This document shows, piece after piece, positions 52,400 through 63,290 of a stretch of 64,000 nt of DNA (its first letter is position 1; each line of letters starts with the position of its first letter). The DNA lies in NCBI GenBank assembly GCA_032433765.1, contig JAVIAB010000073.1:69235087-69299086 (forward strand), written 5' to 3'. Under the pieces are notes generated by a model. That model worked only from the letters and a program-made list of their open reading frames with translations. It made no database searches and had not been told where the DNA came from. Origin of the DNA: Megaustenia siamemsis. Lineage: Eukaryota; Mollusca; Gastropoda; Stylommatophora; Ariophantidae. Position numbers and translations under genes: made by a program.

Positions 52400-53720
52400 C
52401 TTTCCTCTCAAGAGGATATCCCTGATACCCATTTCTTCCTCTTAAGAGGATATCCCTGATACCCATTTATTCCTTCCAAGAGGATATCCCTGATACTCAT
52501 TTCTTCCTCTCAAGAGGAAATCCCTGATACCCATTTATTCCTGTTAAGAGGGTACTCTGATACCTATTTATTCCTGCCAAGAGGGTACTCTGGTACCCAT
52601 TTATTCCTCCCAAGAGGATATCCCTGATACCCAATTGTTCCTCCCAAGAGGGTACTCTTATACCTATTTATTCCTCCCAAGAGGGTACTCTGGCACCCAT
52701 TTATTCCTCCCAAGAGGATATCTCTGATACCCATTTATTCTCATAAGAGGATATCCCTAATACCCATTTATTCCTCCCAATAGGGTACTCTGATACCCAT
52801 TTATTCCTCCCAATAGGGTACTCTGGTACCCATTTATTCCTCACAAGAGGGTACTCTGATACCCATTTATTCCTCCCAAGAGGGTACTCTGATACCCATT
52901 TATTCCTCCCAAGAGGATATCCCTGATACCCATTTATTCCTCCCAAGAGGGTACTCTGATACCCATTTATTCCTCCCAAAAGGATACCCATGTATTTCTC
53001 AAAGAGGATATCTCTGATACCCATTTATTCCTCATAAGAGGATATCCCTGATACCCATTTATTCCTCCCAATAGGGTACTCTGATACCCATTTATTCCTC
53101 CCAATAGGGTACTCTGGTACCCATTTATTCCTCACAAGAGGGTACTCTGATACCCATTTATTCCTCCCAAGAGGGTACTCTGATACCCATTTATTCCTCC
53201 CAAGAGGATATCCCTGATACCCATTTATTCCTCCCAAGAGGGTACTCTGATACCCATTTATTCCTCCCAAGAGGATATCCCTGATACCCATTTATTCCTC
53301 CAAGAGGATATCCCTGATACCCATTTATTCCTCCCAAGAGGGTACTCTGATACCCATTTATTCCTCCCAAAAGGATACCCATGTATTTCTCAAAGAGGAT
53401 ATCTCTGCTACCCATTTATTCCTCCCAAGAGGATACTCTGATACCCATTTATTCCTCCCAAGAGGATACTCTGGTACCCATTTATTCCTCCCAAAAGGAT
53501 ACTCTGGTACCCATTTATTTCTCCCAAGAAGAGGATACTACGGTACCCATTTATTCCTCCCACAAGGATACGCTGGTACCCATTTATTCCTCCCATAAGG
53601 ATACTCTGGTACCCATTTGTTCCTCCCAAAAGGATACTATGGTACCCATTTATTCCTACCAAGAGGATATTATGGTACCCATTTATTCTTACCAAGAGGG
53701 TACTCTAGTACCCATTTATG
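52400..53720. repeat. 33-bp tandem array, about 40 copies
   Basis: Unit GGTACTCTGATACCCATTTA then TTCCTCCCAAGAG, alternating with GGATATCCCTGATACCC. Blocks recur at about 291 bp (CATAAGAG at 52742 and 53033), and the distinctive ATGTATTTCTCAAAG recurs at about 52988 and 53379. Eleven codons per unit, so minus frames are open with repeat GGINGYQ; noncoding by my reading. Confidence 0.95.
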
Positions 53721-54244
53721 CGCTTAAACTCCTAGAGCCTTTTAGGAACATTTTTTTCTCCTGAACTGGCGACAAGCGGACACAGATGATGATGGTATGA
53801 GACACCTTCAATCTTAGTGAACATAGCAATTTGATTATCGAAGCACAGAAAGCCTAGATCCGGACTACTGGAGAGATTTAAAATGTTCACATGACTTATA
53901 ACGATTTACGATCTTTCAAGATGGGAGAGCGCACCAAGACCGGAATCTTTGGTCATTAACTGTTGTATGTGCTGCTGTATTGTCTTGGCCATTCTTTTGT
54001 CCAGGATCTACCTGAGCAAGGGCAACATGGTGATAGTAACCTAGTTATATAGTTCGTATTCCTCGTTTTTCTTATTTTAGCACTCGGGTTATCGAGTTTA
54101 ACTCTGATTGTTTCTGTCAAATTTGCTCCGAACAGCTGTCATTTTAGCCAACTCTTAAATGTTCTATAGTCAAGGGCTATTTATCGTGCTATGAGTGCAC
54201 ATGGAATCCTCTGTTTTTCAACGTCATCCGAGAGCCTAGGCCAT
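53721..54244. other. No recognised feature
   Basis: Spacer between two arrays, no motif. Confidence 0.45.
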
Positions 54245-54985
54245 TGATCTCACTACCTGCTAGACCTAGGATTTCACTACCTGCTAGACCTAGGATTTCA
54301 CTACTGCTAGACCTAGGATTTCACTACCTGCTAGACCTAGGATTTCACTACCTGCTAGACCTAGGATTTCACTACCTGCTAGACCTAGTATTTCACTACC
54401 TGCTAGACCTAGGATTTCACTACCTGCTAGACCTAGTATTTCACTACCTGCTGGACCTAGGATTTCACTACCTGATAGACCTAGGATTTCACTACCTGCT
54501 AGACCTAGGATTTCACTACCTGCTAGACCTAGTATTTCACTACCTGCTAGACCTAGTATTTCACTACCTGCTAGACCTAAGATTTCACTACCTGCTAGAC
54601 CTAAGATTTCACTACCTGCTAGACCTAGAATTTCACTACCTGCTGGACCTAGGATTTCACTACCTGCTAGACCTAGGATTTCACTACCTGCTAGACCCTA
54701 AGATTTCACTACCTGCTGGACCTAGGATTTCACTACCTGCTGGACCTAGGATTTCACTACCTGCTAGATCTAGGATTTCACTACCTGCTGGATCTAGGAT
54801 TTCACTACCTGCTGGACCTAGGATTTCACTACCTGCTGGACCTAGGATTTCACTACCTGCTAGATCTAGGATGTCACTACCTGCTGGACCTAGGATTTCA
54901 CAACCTGCTGGACCTAGGATTTCACTACCTGCTGGACGTAAGATTTCACTACCTGCTAGATCTAGGATTTCACTACATATCTCTG
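54245..54985. repeat. 24-bp tandem array, about 31 copies
   Basis: Unit CTACCTGCTAGACCTAGGAT plus TTCA. Two subfamilies: GCTAGACC to the left and GCTGGACC to the right. A 252-codon plus frame is a repeat translation; it changes phase after one-base indels near 54305 and 54697. Confidence 0.95.
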
Positions 54986-55130
54986 AGACCGACGGAGGCT
55001 AAAGCCACGGAAAAAACCACAGGTTCTAGGAGAAATCCACCGCCTTTTGCGAAATTCGAAACTGCAATCTTTTTGTTGAGAGCTGATTAGCCTAAATCAC
55101 CGAGTCTCGTGTGTACAATTTAACCGTCGC

Positions 55131-55406
55131 CACTGTTATAGTAAGAAAGGAAGTAAAGTACCCCGTCAGCGCGTATAGGGAATATGGTGTTAGTGACCAT
55201 CAATTTTACACACCTTCGGCACAATATTATTGGGGTAATGTGGTCGGTATTAAGCCAGTGCCGCTTTACTTCCCCACAAAAAATCCGGTACGCATTTAAG
55301 GCTGGGTGAACCCGGAAGCCGTCGGTTGGGATCGAACCCTACCTTTTGTCCTTTGTAGTCCAGTTCATTAACCACTGAGCTGTCGCGGCATCGATCACTG
55401 ATATAG
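55131..55406 (-). mobile_element. tRNA-derived SINE copy S9 with 11-bp TSD
   Basis: Full-length inverted SINE: B-box complement GGGATCGAACC, A-box complement CCACTGAGCTG (one change), body and T-rich tail. The 3' hairpin is reduced by a deletion (CCCGTCAGCGCG). TSD CACTGTTATAG (55131-55141) and CACTGATATAG (55396-55406), one mismatch. Confidence 0.9.
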
Positions 55407-55934
55407 CGACGCTTTAATGTTGAAGGTTTGAACGTTCGATCCTGGGACGTTTTGGGTGACCGCAGTCATTTTAAATGTTAACAATTTTGCGAGATGATAG
55501 GATGTCTTTAGTGTCATTTTAGATAATAGGAAAATTACACGATAAAACATCAGCTCAAGAAAAATAACAAGTAATATTCAAACAGCACAGTCTATAACAG
55601 ATTACGGTGCAATCAATCAACATTAAAATAAAAACACCAGCTTCTCATGAGTGCGACTAGGACAATGACAAAATGACTGCCGAATACATTCATCAGAAGT
55701 GCGCAGAACAGCTTCGATAGAGAGGGTTTCTAAAGCCTTAACCAAAGCCATTCAAGGAATGTCATCTGACTTTTATTTCTCCTTTTGTTATTTGTTTAAA
55801 ATGCTATATACTGACCTTTCAAAGATATTAATATTTATTATATTATATATAAAAAAAATGTTATTTTAAATGCACAGTTTTTATAGACATAATGAAAAAA
55901 AAAAATCATAACCTTCATTGACTTCTTTAAAAAA
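55407..55934. other. No firm feature
   Basis: Near 55425-55460 a second tRNA-like box B (GTTCGATCCTGG) appears without an A box; too weak to call another SINE. Confidence 0.35.
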
Positions 55935-57120
55935 AGAGAGAGAAATCTTCAAAATAATTTTCAATAAAATCACAAGAAGAACACTGTTGAACGTAACCTT
56001 TATTGACAATACCAAAGAAGCACTGTTAATCTTAATCCTCACTGACATTACAAAAGGAGCAATATTAATCATAATCCTTATTAACTTTACAAAAGGAGCA
56101 CTGTTAATCATAATCCTTACTCACATTATAAAAGGAGCACCGTTAATCATAATCTTTATTGGACGTTACAAAAGGAGCACTGTTAATCATAATGCAACGC
56201 CGAAGATGGATGTATCAGGCCGAAAGATGCAGATATCGCGGTTTTGCCGCAAACTAGCGGCACGCTGCATTACGCCCATTACGTCCGGGAGGATCACTAA
56301 GAAGCACAAGAATCATAATCCTTGCTGACATTACAATTGTAGCACTGTTAACATGTTAAACATAATCCTTGCTGACATTACAACTGTATCACTGTTAACA
56401 TGTAAACATAATCCTTGCTGACATTACAACTGTAGCACTGTTAACATGTTAAATATAACCGTATTTACATCACAACTGTAGCACTGTTAATATGTTAAAT
56501 ATAATCCTTGTTACATTACAACTGTAGCACTGTTAATATGTTAAATATAATCCTTGTTGACATTACAAATGTAGCACTGTTAACATGTTAAACATAATCC
56601 TTGCTGACATTACAACTGTAGCACTGTTAACATGTTAAAATAATCCTTGCTGACATTACAACTGTAGCACTGTCAACATGTTAAATATAATCCTTATTTA
56701 CATCACAACTGTAACACTGTTAATATCTTAAATATAATCCTTGCTGACATTACAACTGTAGCACTGTTAATATGTTAAATATAATCCTTGTTGACATTAC
56801 AACTGTAGCACTGTTAACATGTTAAACATAATCCTTGCTGACATTACAACTGTAGCACTGTTAACATGTTAAACATAATCCTTATTTACATTACAACTGT
56901 AGCACTGTTAACATGTTAAACATAATCCTTATTTACATTACAACTGTAGCACTGTTAACATGTTAAACATAATCCTTATTTACATTACAACTGTAGCACT
57001 GTTAACATGTTAAACATAATCTTATTTACATTACAACTGTAGCACTGTTAATATGTTAAAAATAATCCTTGCTGACATTACAACTGTAGCACTGTTAACA
57101 TGTTAAACATAATTTTTGTT
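55935..57120. repeat. 39-bp array grading into a 47-bp array
   Basis: Left part (55935-56190): AAAAGGAGCACTGTTAATCA then TAATCCTTACTGACATTAC. Right part (56300-57120), about 18 copies: AATCCTTGCTGACATTACAA, CTGTAGCACTGTTAACATGT and TAAACAT. The right unit extends the left one by the TTAACATGTTAA palindrome. A short hairpin sequence (56190-56272) interrupts at the transition. Confidence 0.93.
56190..56272. mobile_element. 83-bp inverted-repeat sequence inside the array (MITE-like)
   Basis: Ends TAATGCAACGCCG (56190-56202) and CGGCACGCTGCATTA (56258-56272) are complementary except for small differences. GC-rich relative to the AT-rich array. It may be a miniature transposon or a stable hairpin; family unknown. 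Confidence 0.5.
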
Positions 57121-57354
57121 AACATCACAAAATGATCACATTGCTACATAATCTCTATCGATTCTTAGAAAATGGGCACTGCTTAACATAATCTTTATCC
57201 TAATATTGATGTACCTTTGTCAAACTGAGGCACTTAACACCCTAGAACAATTAATAAGATAAATACCAGTGACAGATGCATGGTTTGAAAAAATAAAAGC
57301 TTGACAAATACTTTTATTTATTTTTTTTTTTTACATTTTTCCCCGCTACTTCTC

Positions 57355-58690
57355 TGTTTAGAGATGATACAGGCTCTAGAAGAGTTTGGCATCGAAGTGA
57401 TCACAGACATATGCAATGACATATACCATACAGGATACATACCAAACGATCTAAAAAAAATCAACTTTCATTGCATTGGCTAAAATGAATGGTGTAGTTG
57501 AATGCAGTGATTTCAGAACAATAAGCCTAATGAGCCAGGTAACAAAAATTTTACTACTAGTTATTCAGGGGAGGATTCAGAATAAAATCAATACTGAATT
57601 AGATGAGCAACATTTGGATTCAGAAAAAACAGTGGGACAAAAGAAGCCATATTCAGCATGAGAACATTGATTGAAAAGTACACAGAAGTAAACAAACCAA
57701 TATATGTCTGCTTTATAGACTACACCAAAGATTTCGATAGAATACACCATAACCAACTCATAGACTGCCTAAAGGATATAAATCTAGACGACACAGACAT
57801 ACGACTAATATGTAATTTGTACTGGGAGCAAACAGCAATAATAAAAAATCATCTCAGAGATACCAGGTCTAAACATTAATGGAAAGATAATCAATAACCT
57901 AAGATATGCTGATGATACTGTTCTACTAGCAGAAAATCCTAAGACCTACAACAATTGCTTAATGTAATAAACATGACAAGCAAAAAAATATGGACTAGAT
58001 ATGAATATCAAAAAGACTAAAACTATGATCATAAACAAAGAAAATCTCAAGACCTACAATTAAATATCACAGTTGAGGGAATACATCTGGAGACAGTCCA
58101 GAGCTACAACTACCTGGGACATATTATAACCAATGATGGAAAATGCAAATTTGAAAATAAACAAAAGAATAGGTATGGCAAAAATTAATTTAATGCCATG
58201 AAAAATATACTAACAACAAAACAAATATCAACAGGGCTGAAACTAAGAATGGCAAAATGTTACATCTTCTCAATATTCCTGTATGGTGCAGAAACATGGA
58301 CATTAGACAAGAAAACAGAACAGAAAATTGAAGCCTTTGAAATGTGGATTTATAGAAGAATAGGTAGAATTGGATGGAAACAAAAGATAACAAACGATGA
58401 AGTTTTAAAACAACTGAAAATAAAAAGAGAACTACTAAATACAATTAAGACAAGACAAATGAAATTGTTGGGGCATGTTAAAAGACACAACAGCCTACTA
58501 AAAGTAATATTGGAAGGAAAAATACAATGAAAAAGAGGCAGAGGCAGACCAAGACTAACATGGACGAGTAACATCAAAAGATGGACAAGTCAATCTATGA
58601 CAGCCTGCACCATCAAAGCAAGAAACAGAGTAGAATGGCGATGCATGGTAACCAACCTTCGTTGCGGAGAAGGCACTCGATGACGATGAT
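57355..58690 (+). pseudogene. LINE-A copy 4, longest RT coverage
   Basis: Covers RT from the fingers: EMIQALEEFGIEVITDICND, IYHTGYIPNDLKK, then SDFRTISLMSQVTKILLLVI, FIDYTKDFDRIHHNQLIDCL, RYADDTVLLAEN, FLYGAETWTLDKKTEQK, MKLLGHVKRHNSLLKVILEG and KRGRGRPRLTW. A deletion of about 130 bp near 57845 removes the RQG-LSP segment found in copy 1. Several shifts (57480, 57945, 58160). Ends GTTGCGGAGAAGGCACTCGA and GATGACGATGATGA. The endonuclease domain is absent. Confidence 0.92.
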
Positions 58691-58776
58691 GACTTCTCTG
58701 ATCAGCGTTTGACTTTCGTGTTTCTTTGTTTATTTTCTAATAGTATTTGTTGATATTTGTATATTTTTGTTATGTA

Positions 58777-58808
58777 CCCGAGGAAGGGTTTTGCCCAAAA
58801 TGTCGTTC
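58777..58808 (+). ncRNA. Hammerhead-ribozyme-like motif 2 (strongly decayed)
   Basis: CCCGAGGAAGGGTTTTGCCC then AAAATGTCGTTC. Same layout as 46785-46818: a core in place of CTGATGA, paired GGG/CCC stem II, AAAAT for GAAAC and the shared GTCGTTC end. About 90 bp downstream of the LINE-A copy 4 terminus, same strand. Certainly inactive. Confidence 0.5.
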
Positions 58809-58944
58809 TTTGCCTCGTCTGTTTAATATTTTTACTGCTATATGTTATACTGTTTATTTTACAAATAAAACATGAAGCGGAGAAGTAAGAAGACATATAG
58901 GAATCACCCTCATCCCTCAAGAGCAAAAAAAAAAGTATATATAC

Positions 58945-59170
58945 AGAATAAAAAACAAGTTAAATTTGTCGGCCGTGTGGTATGACAGGCAACTAAACAC
59001 ACTTGATAAAGCTATAAGAAACGCTACTAGAGACGTAGGCGCGTCCAAGAAAAGATGAATCGACGAAATGCAAGAAATACATGGAAAAAACATGACAGTA
59101 GAAGAGATCAACTAAAGATCTAAAGATGACAAATTATCTCTTCCATTCTGTGTTCACGACAATGCAGGAA
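58945..59170 (+). pseudogene. LINE-F-like tail (diverged)
   Basis: VKFVGRVVWYDRQLNTLDKA, then SKKR and IDEMQEIHGKNMTVEEI, similar in layout to the LINE-F tail (WFGHVTRQ, KRWINGILEALGNITA). Too diverged to assign firmly. Confidence 0.5.
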
Positions 59171-59207
59171 AAAAATAAGAATAAAATGATGAAGATGAAG
59201 AAGATGA

Positions 59208-59620
59208 TAAAGGAAGGAAGGGAGAAAGGAAGGAAGGAAGGAAGGAAGGAAGGAAGGAAGGAAGGAAGGAAGGAAGGAAGGAAGGAAGGAAGGAAGGAAG
59301 GAAGGAAGGGAGGGAGGGAGGGAGGGAGGAAGGAAGGAGGGAAGGAAGGAACGAGGGAAGGACGGAAGGAAGGAAGGAAGGAAGGAAGGAAGGAAGGAAG
59401 GAAGGAAGGAAGGAAGAAAGGAAGGAAGGAAGGAAGGAAGGAAGGAAGGAAGGAAGGAAGGAAGGAAGGAAGGAAGGAAGGAAGGAAGGAAGGAAGGAAG
59501 GAAGGAAGGAAGGAAGGAAGGAAGGAAGGAAGGAAGGGAGGGAGGAAGGAAGGAAGGAAGGAAGGAAGGAGGGAAGGAAGGAACGAGGGAAGGAAGGAGG
59601 GAAAGGTGGAAGGAGGGAGT
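59208..59620. repeat. (GGAA)n / (GGGA)n microsatellite, about 400 bp
   Basis: Almost uninterrupted GGAA, with a GGGA block at 59308-59327 and a few AAGA or GACG variants. K/E/G/R and P/S/F/L frames on the two strands are artefacts. Confidence 0.97.
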
Positions 59621-60359
59621 CTAAAAATAAATATCACATTTTAAAGAAACTGAATGTAAACATGACACAACTCAGCTAATTCTGTACAACAACACACACT
59701 CTTAGAAACGTGTTGTGTTTAGGAGTGGGGCAGATTAAATGTTGGATCCTGAATGTTAGCTTGTTCTCACGCAATAGGAATATTGGATGAAATCGGGGCG
59801 GGTGGGTGCGGGTTTAGAAAAATGCAGTATTTTTATTTTTTTGAAAATTTAATAAATTGTAGTTATACATTCTTCCTCTGTCCTGCAACGCTTCAAAGCA
59901 TTATCAGACGGATAAAAGGAGAAAGAAAGTAACTAAATGTGTAATTATTTTGGGCCTAGGTGTTAGCATTTTACATGTTCTTTTTTGTGCACTGTGTAGG
60001 TCTTATTGTGTTAACAAGTGATTAACAAAAGAACCCATTTAAGTCACCAATTGATCTCTTGCAGAGTTGCAACAAAGTATCTCTCTTTAGACCCATATGG
60101 GACATTTCATATTGCGTATTCTTGCCCATACTTGAACAATGACTGTTCTCAGCTTGGTTGTCTATTGACTTCTCGTTCGGAACTCAATGCGCAACATGTC
60201 TAATAGTTTTTGTTCAACGTTAAACACGATCATAGTACATTCAGAATCTTGTTTGCATAGTTTGAAAACCCTTTTTTTCTTTCCTGTGCCACTCTGCGCA
60301 GTAATTTCATTGTTGTTTTTTTGTAATGATGTCAGAGAGAGATTATATCCTGTTCACAT
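59621..60359. other. No recognised feature
   Basis: AT-rich, no motif. Frames at 60018-60203 and 60187-60447 are unsupported. Confidence 0.45.
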
Positions 60360-60600
60360 ATGTTATAATCCAGATTTAGGGGCATTCTTCTTTGTTAAGA
60401 AACACATAAATAATAATCCAGATTTAGGGGCATTCTTCTTTGTTTAGAAACACATAAATAATAATCCAAATTTATGAGCATTCTTCTTTGTTAAGAAACA
60501 CATAAATAATAATCCAGATTTAGGAATATTCTTCTTTGTTAAGAAACACATAAATAATAATACAGATTTAGGAGCATTCTTCTTTGTTAAGAAACAGAAA
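60360..60600. repeat. 48-bp tandem array, 5 copies
   Basis: Unit AATAATCCAGATTTAGGGGC, ATTCTTCTTTGTTAAGAAAC and ACATAAAT, with TTCTTTGTTAAGAA as an imperfect hairpin. Confidence 0.93.
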
Positions 60601-60967
60601 GCTTCCGCAGCTGTGTATTTTAATCACAAAGTGGAATTTTAGTTATAATCTAATATAATGTGGCAACATTTCGTGGATGTTGGTATCTCGTAGTTTCAAT
60701 TTCTGACACGCCAAAACACCATACAATTGTTGAATAAAGTAAATATTTACGTGGCAATAATATTTTGAAAGTTAATCATTGTTGTAAAAAAATATAAAGG
60801 ACTGCCAAGTGTTAGAGTTTCAGTGATACAGTATTCCATTTTTAACTTCAAAAGTTTTGAATTTTAAGACACAGATTCTTCTACTCATTTCGAATATATG
60901 ATTGGCGATTATTTGATATTTTGCTGAAAATAAAAATAAGCAAATCAAATAAATTATCGGTGACAAA
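60601..60967. other. No recognised feature
   Basis: AT-rich flank of the 47-bp array. Its right end, AAAATAGCTGTGGCATATAT, is the ancestral array flank. Confidence 0.5.
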
Positions 60968-62058
60968 ATAGCTGTGGCATATATGTAGACTTCATTGTGT
61001 GCCTTGGAGTAGCGATAGCTGTGGCTTATGTGTAGATTTCATTGTGTGCCTTGGAGTAGCGATAGATGTGGCTTATATGTAGACTTCGATAGATGTGGCT
61101 TATATGTACACTTCATTGTGTGCCTTGGGGTAGCGATAGCTGTGGCTTATATGTAGACTTCATTGTGTGCCTTGGAGTAGCGATAGCTGTAGCTTATATG
61201 TAGACTTCATTGTGTGCCTGGAGTAGCGATAGCTGTAGCTTATATGTAGACTTCATTGTGTGCCTTGGAGTAGCGATAGCTGTAGCTTATATGTAGACTT
61301 CATTGTGTGCCTTAGAGTAGCGATAGCTGTAGCTTATATGTAGACTTCATTGTGTGCCTTGGAGTAGCGATAGCTGTAGCTTATATGTAGACTTCATTGT
61401 GTGCCTTGGAGTAGCGATAGCTGTAGCTTATATGTAGACTCATTGTGTGCCTTGGAGTAGCGATAGCTGTAGCTTATATGTAGACTTCATTGTGTGCCTT
61501 GGAGTAGCGATAGCTGTAGCTTATATGTAGACTTCATTGTGTGCCTTGGAGTAGCGATAGCTGTAGCTTATATGTAGACTTCATTGTGTGCCTTGGAGTA
61601 GCGATAGCTGTAGCTTATATGTAGACTTCATTGTGTGCCTTGGAGTAGCGATAGCTGTAGCTTATATGTAGACTTCATTGTGTGCCTTGGAGTAGCGATA
61701 GCTGTGCCTTATATGTAGACTTCATTGTGTGCCTTGGAGTAGCGATAGCTGTAGCTTATATGTAGACTTCATTGTGTGCCTTGGAGTAGCGATAGCTGTG
61801 CCTTATATGTAGACTTCATTGTGTGCCTTGGAGTAGCGATAGCTGTAGCTTATATGTAGACTTCATTGTGTGCCTTGGAGTAGCGATAGCTGTAGCTTAT
61901 ATGTAGACTTCATTGTGTGCCTTGGAGTAGCGATAGCTGTAGCTTATATGTAGACTTCATTGTGTGCCTTGGAGTAGCGATAGCTGTAGCTTATATGTAG
62001 ACTTCATTGTGTGCCTTGGAGTAGCGATAGCTGTAGCTTATATGTAGACTTCATTGTG
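60968..62058. repeat. 47-bp tandem array, about 23 copies, seeded by the S10 SINE junction
   Basis: Unit TAGCTGTAGCTTATATGTAG, ACTTCATTGTG, then TGCCTTGGAGTAGCGA. The first 31 bp come from the insertion-site flank and the last 16 are the first bases of SINE S10. Leftmost units read GTGGCTTATATG, others GTAGCTTATATG; one degenerate short unit lies near 61080. Confidence 0.95.
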
Positions 62059-62345
62059 TGCCTTGGAGTAGCGATAGCTCAGTGGTTAGTGAACTGGGCT
62101 ACAAAGGACAATAGGTCGGGTTCGATCTTGACAGACGGTTTCCGGGTTCACCCAGCCTTTAATGGGTACCGGTTTTTTTTTTCTGGGAAAGAAAGCGGCA
62201 CGGACGTAATACCGACCACATTACCCCAAAAATCATGTGCCGAAGGTCTATAAAATGTATGGTCGCTAACACCATATTCCCTATACGCCACTTGGCGTGA
62301 AGGGGCTCTTTACTTACTTACTTACTTAACTTTTACTTCATTGTG
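62048..62345 (+). mobile_element. tRNA-derived SINE copy S10 with 11-bp TSD
   Basis: A box TAGCTCAGTGG, B box GGTTCGATCTT (degraded at the end), body, 3' hairpin CGCCACTTGGCG and an (ACTT)n-type T-rich tail. TSD ACTTCATTGTG at 62048-62058 and 62335-62345, exact. The SINE therefore begins TGCCTTGGAGTAGCGATAGC at 62059; its first bases differ from S2 (GGGAGCCGCGATAGC). Confidence 0.93.
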
Positions 62346-62624
62346 CGTTATGCTGCGATACGTAAATGCGTTCGATTATACTCACATTTCTTTACTTTCC
62401 CCACCATCATTTGCCTTCTAGCGTCGAGGAAAAATGAGGTGCTGTGCCCAATGGTCTATCTCTTGCTCAAAGTGATGCCTGATAAATATCCCACCATCGT
62501 CTCTACCCACCGTTCCCACTTTTCAAGATAATTAAAATATAAAATAATGTAGGTCCTCTGCGGCCTAGTTGTGTTGTGGAAAGGAGAAATGAAAAAAAAA
62601 AAAGACATAAAAAAAATGGTATGG
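62346..62624. other. No recognised feature
   Basis: Flank after S10; nothing recognised. Confidence 0.45.
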
Positions 62625-62660
62625 TTAAAGCTTCATGTAACAAGCGGACACCACAAATCA

Positions 62661-62692
62661 GAACGACGTTTCGGCGCAAAGGCCTTTAACAG
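62661..62692 (-). ncRNA. Hammerhead-ribozyme-like motif 3 (decayed)
   Basis: Minus strand CCTGTTAAAGGCCTTTGCG then CCGAAACGTCGTTC: perfect GAAAC, a stem II of GGC and GCC, and a core reading CTGTTAA for CTGATGA. Flanks (GTGTCC, AAGCTTTAACCATACC) match the motif at 46785-46818 at 46741-46780, so both derive from one element family. Confidence 0.6.
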
Positions 62693-62899
62693 GAACAAAC
62701 ATATAACACACGTAAAAATATGTATTTAAAATTAAAAAAAAATAAATAATTGAAAAGTCGAACTAGAAGGAGAAATGAAAAGTAAAGGAGAATAAAAAGT
62801 TTCCTGTAAGTTCTAAGAAGAATCTTTCTACTGAAAGAACGGACGTGCACAACGGGGACTTGTGTGGTAGGAACTGTCTAACTATTATTATATATTGTA

Positions 62900-63290
62900 T
62901 TCATCATCATAGAGTGCCGTCTCCGCATCGGAGGTTTGGCCACCATTGAGCGCCATACCTCTCTGTCCTCTTGCGTTGATGATGCAGGTTGTCATAGGTT
63001 TACTTATTCAACTTTTGATGTTACTCGTCCATGTTAGTCTTGGTCTGCCTCTTTTACCTTGTATTTTCCTTCCAATATAACTTTTATTAGCCTGTTGTGT
63101 CTTTTAACATGCCCCAAAAATTTCATTTGTCTTGTTCTAATTGTGTTTAGTAGTTCTCTTTTAGTTTTTATTTGTTTTAAAACTTTATCATTTGTTCTCT
63201 TTTCTTTCCATCCAATTCTACCTTTCCTTCTATAAACCCACATTTCAAAGGCTTCATTTTTCTGTTCTATTTTCTTGACTAATGTTGTAT
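62900..63290 (-). pseudogene. LINE-A copy 5 (inverted), 3' portion
   Basis: Minus strand: MWVYRRKGRIGWKEKRTNDK, VLKQIKTKRELLNTIRTRQM, KFLGHVKRHNRLIKVILEGK, then a basic tail, and GAGTGCCGTCTCCGCATCGG with CATCATCAT at the left end. Truncated near FEMWVYRR. Confidence 0.88.
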
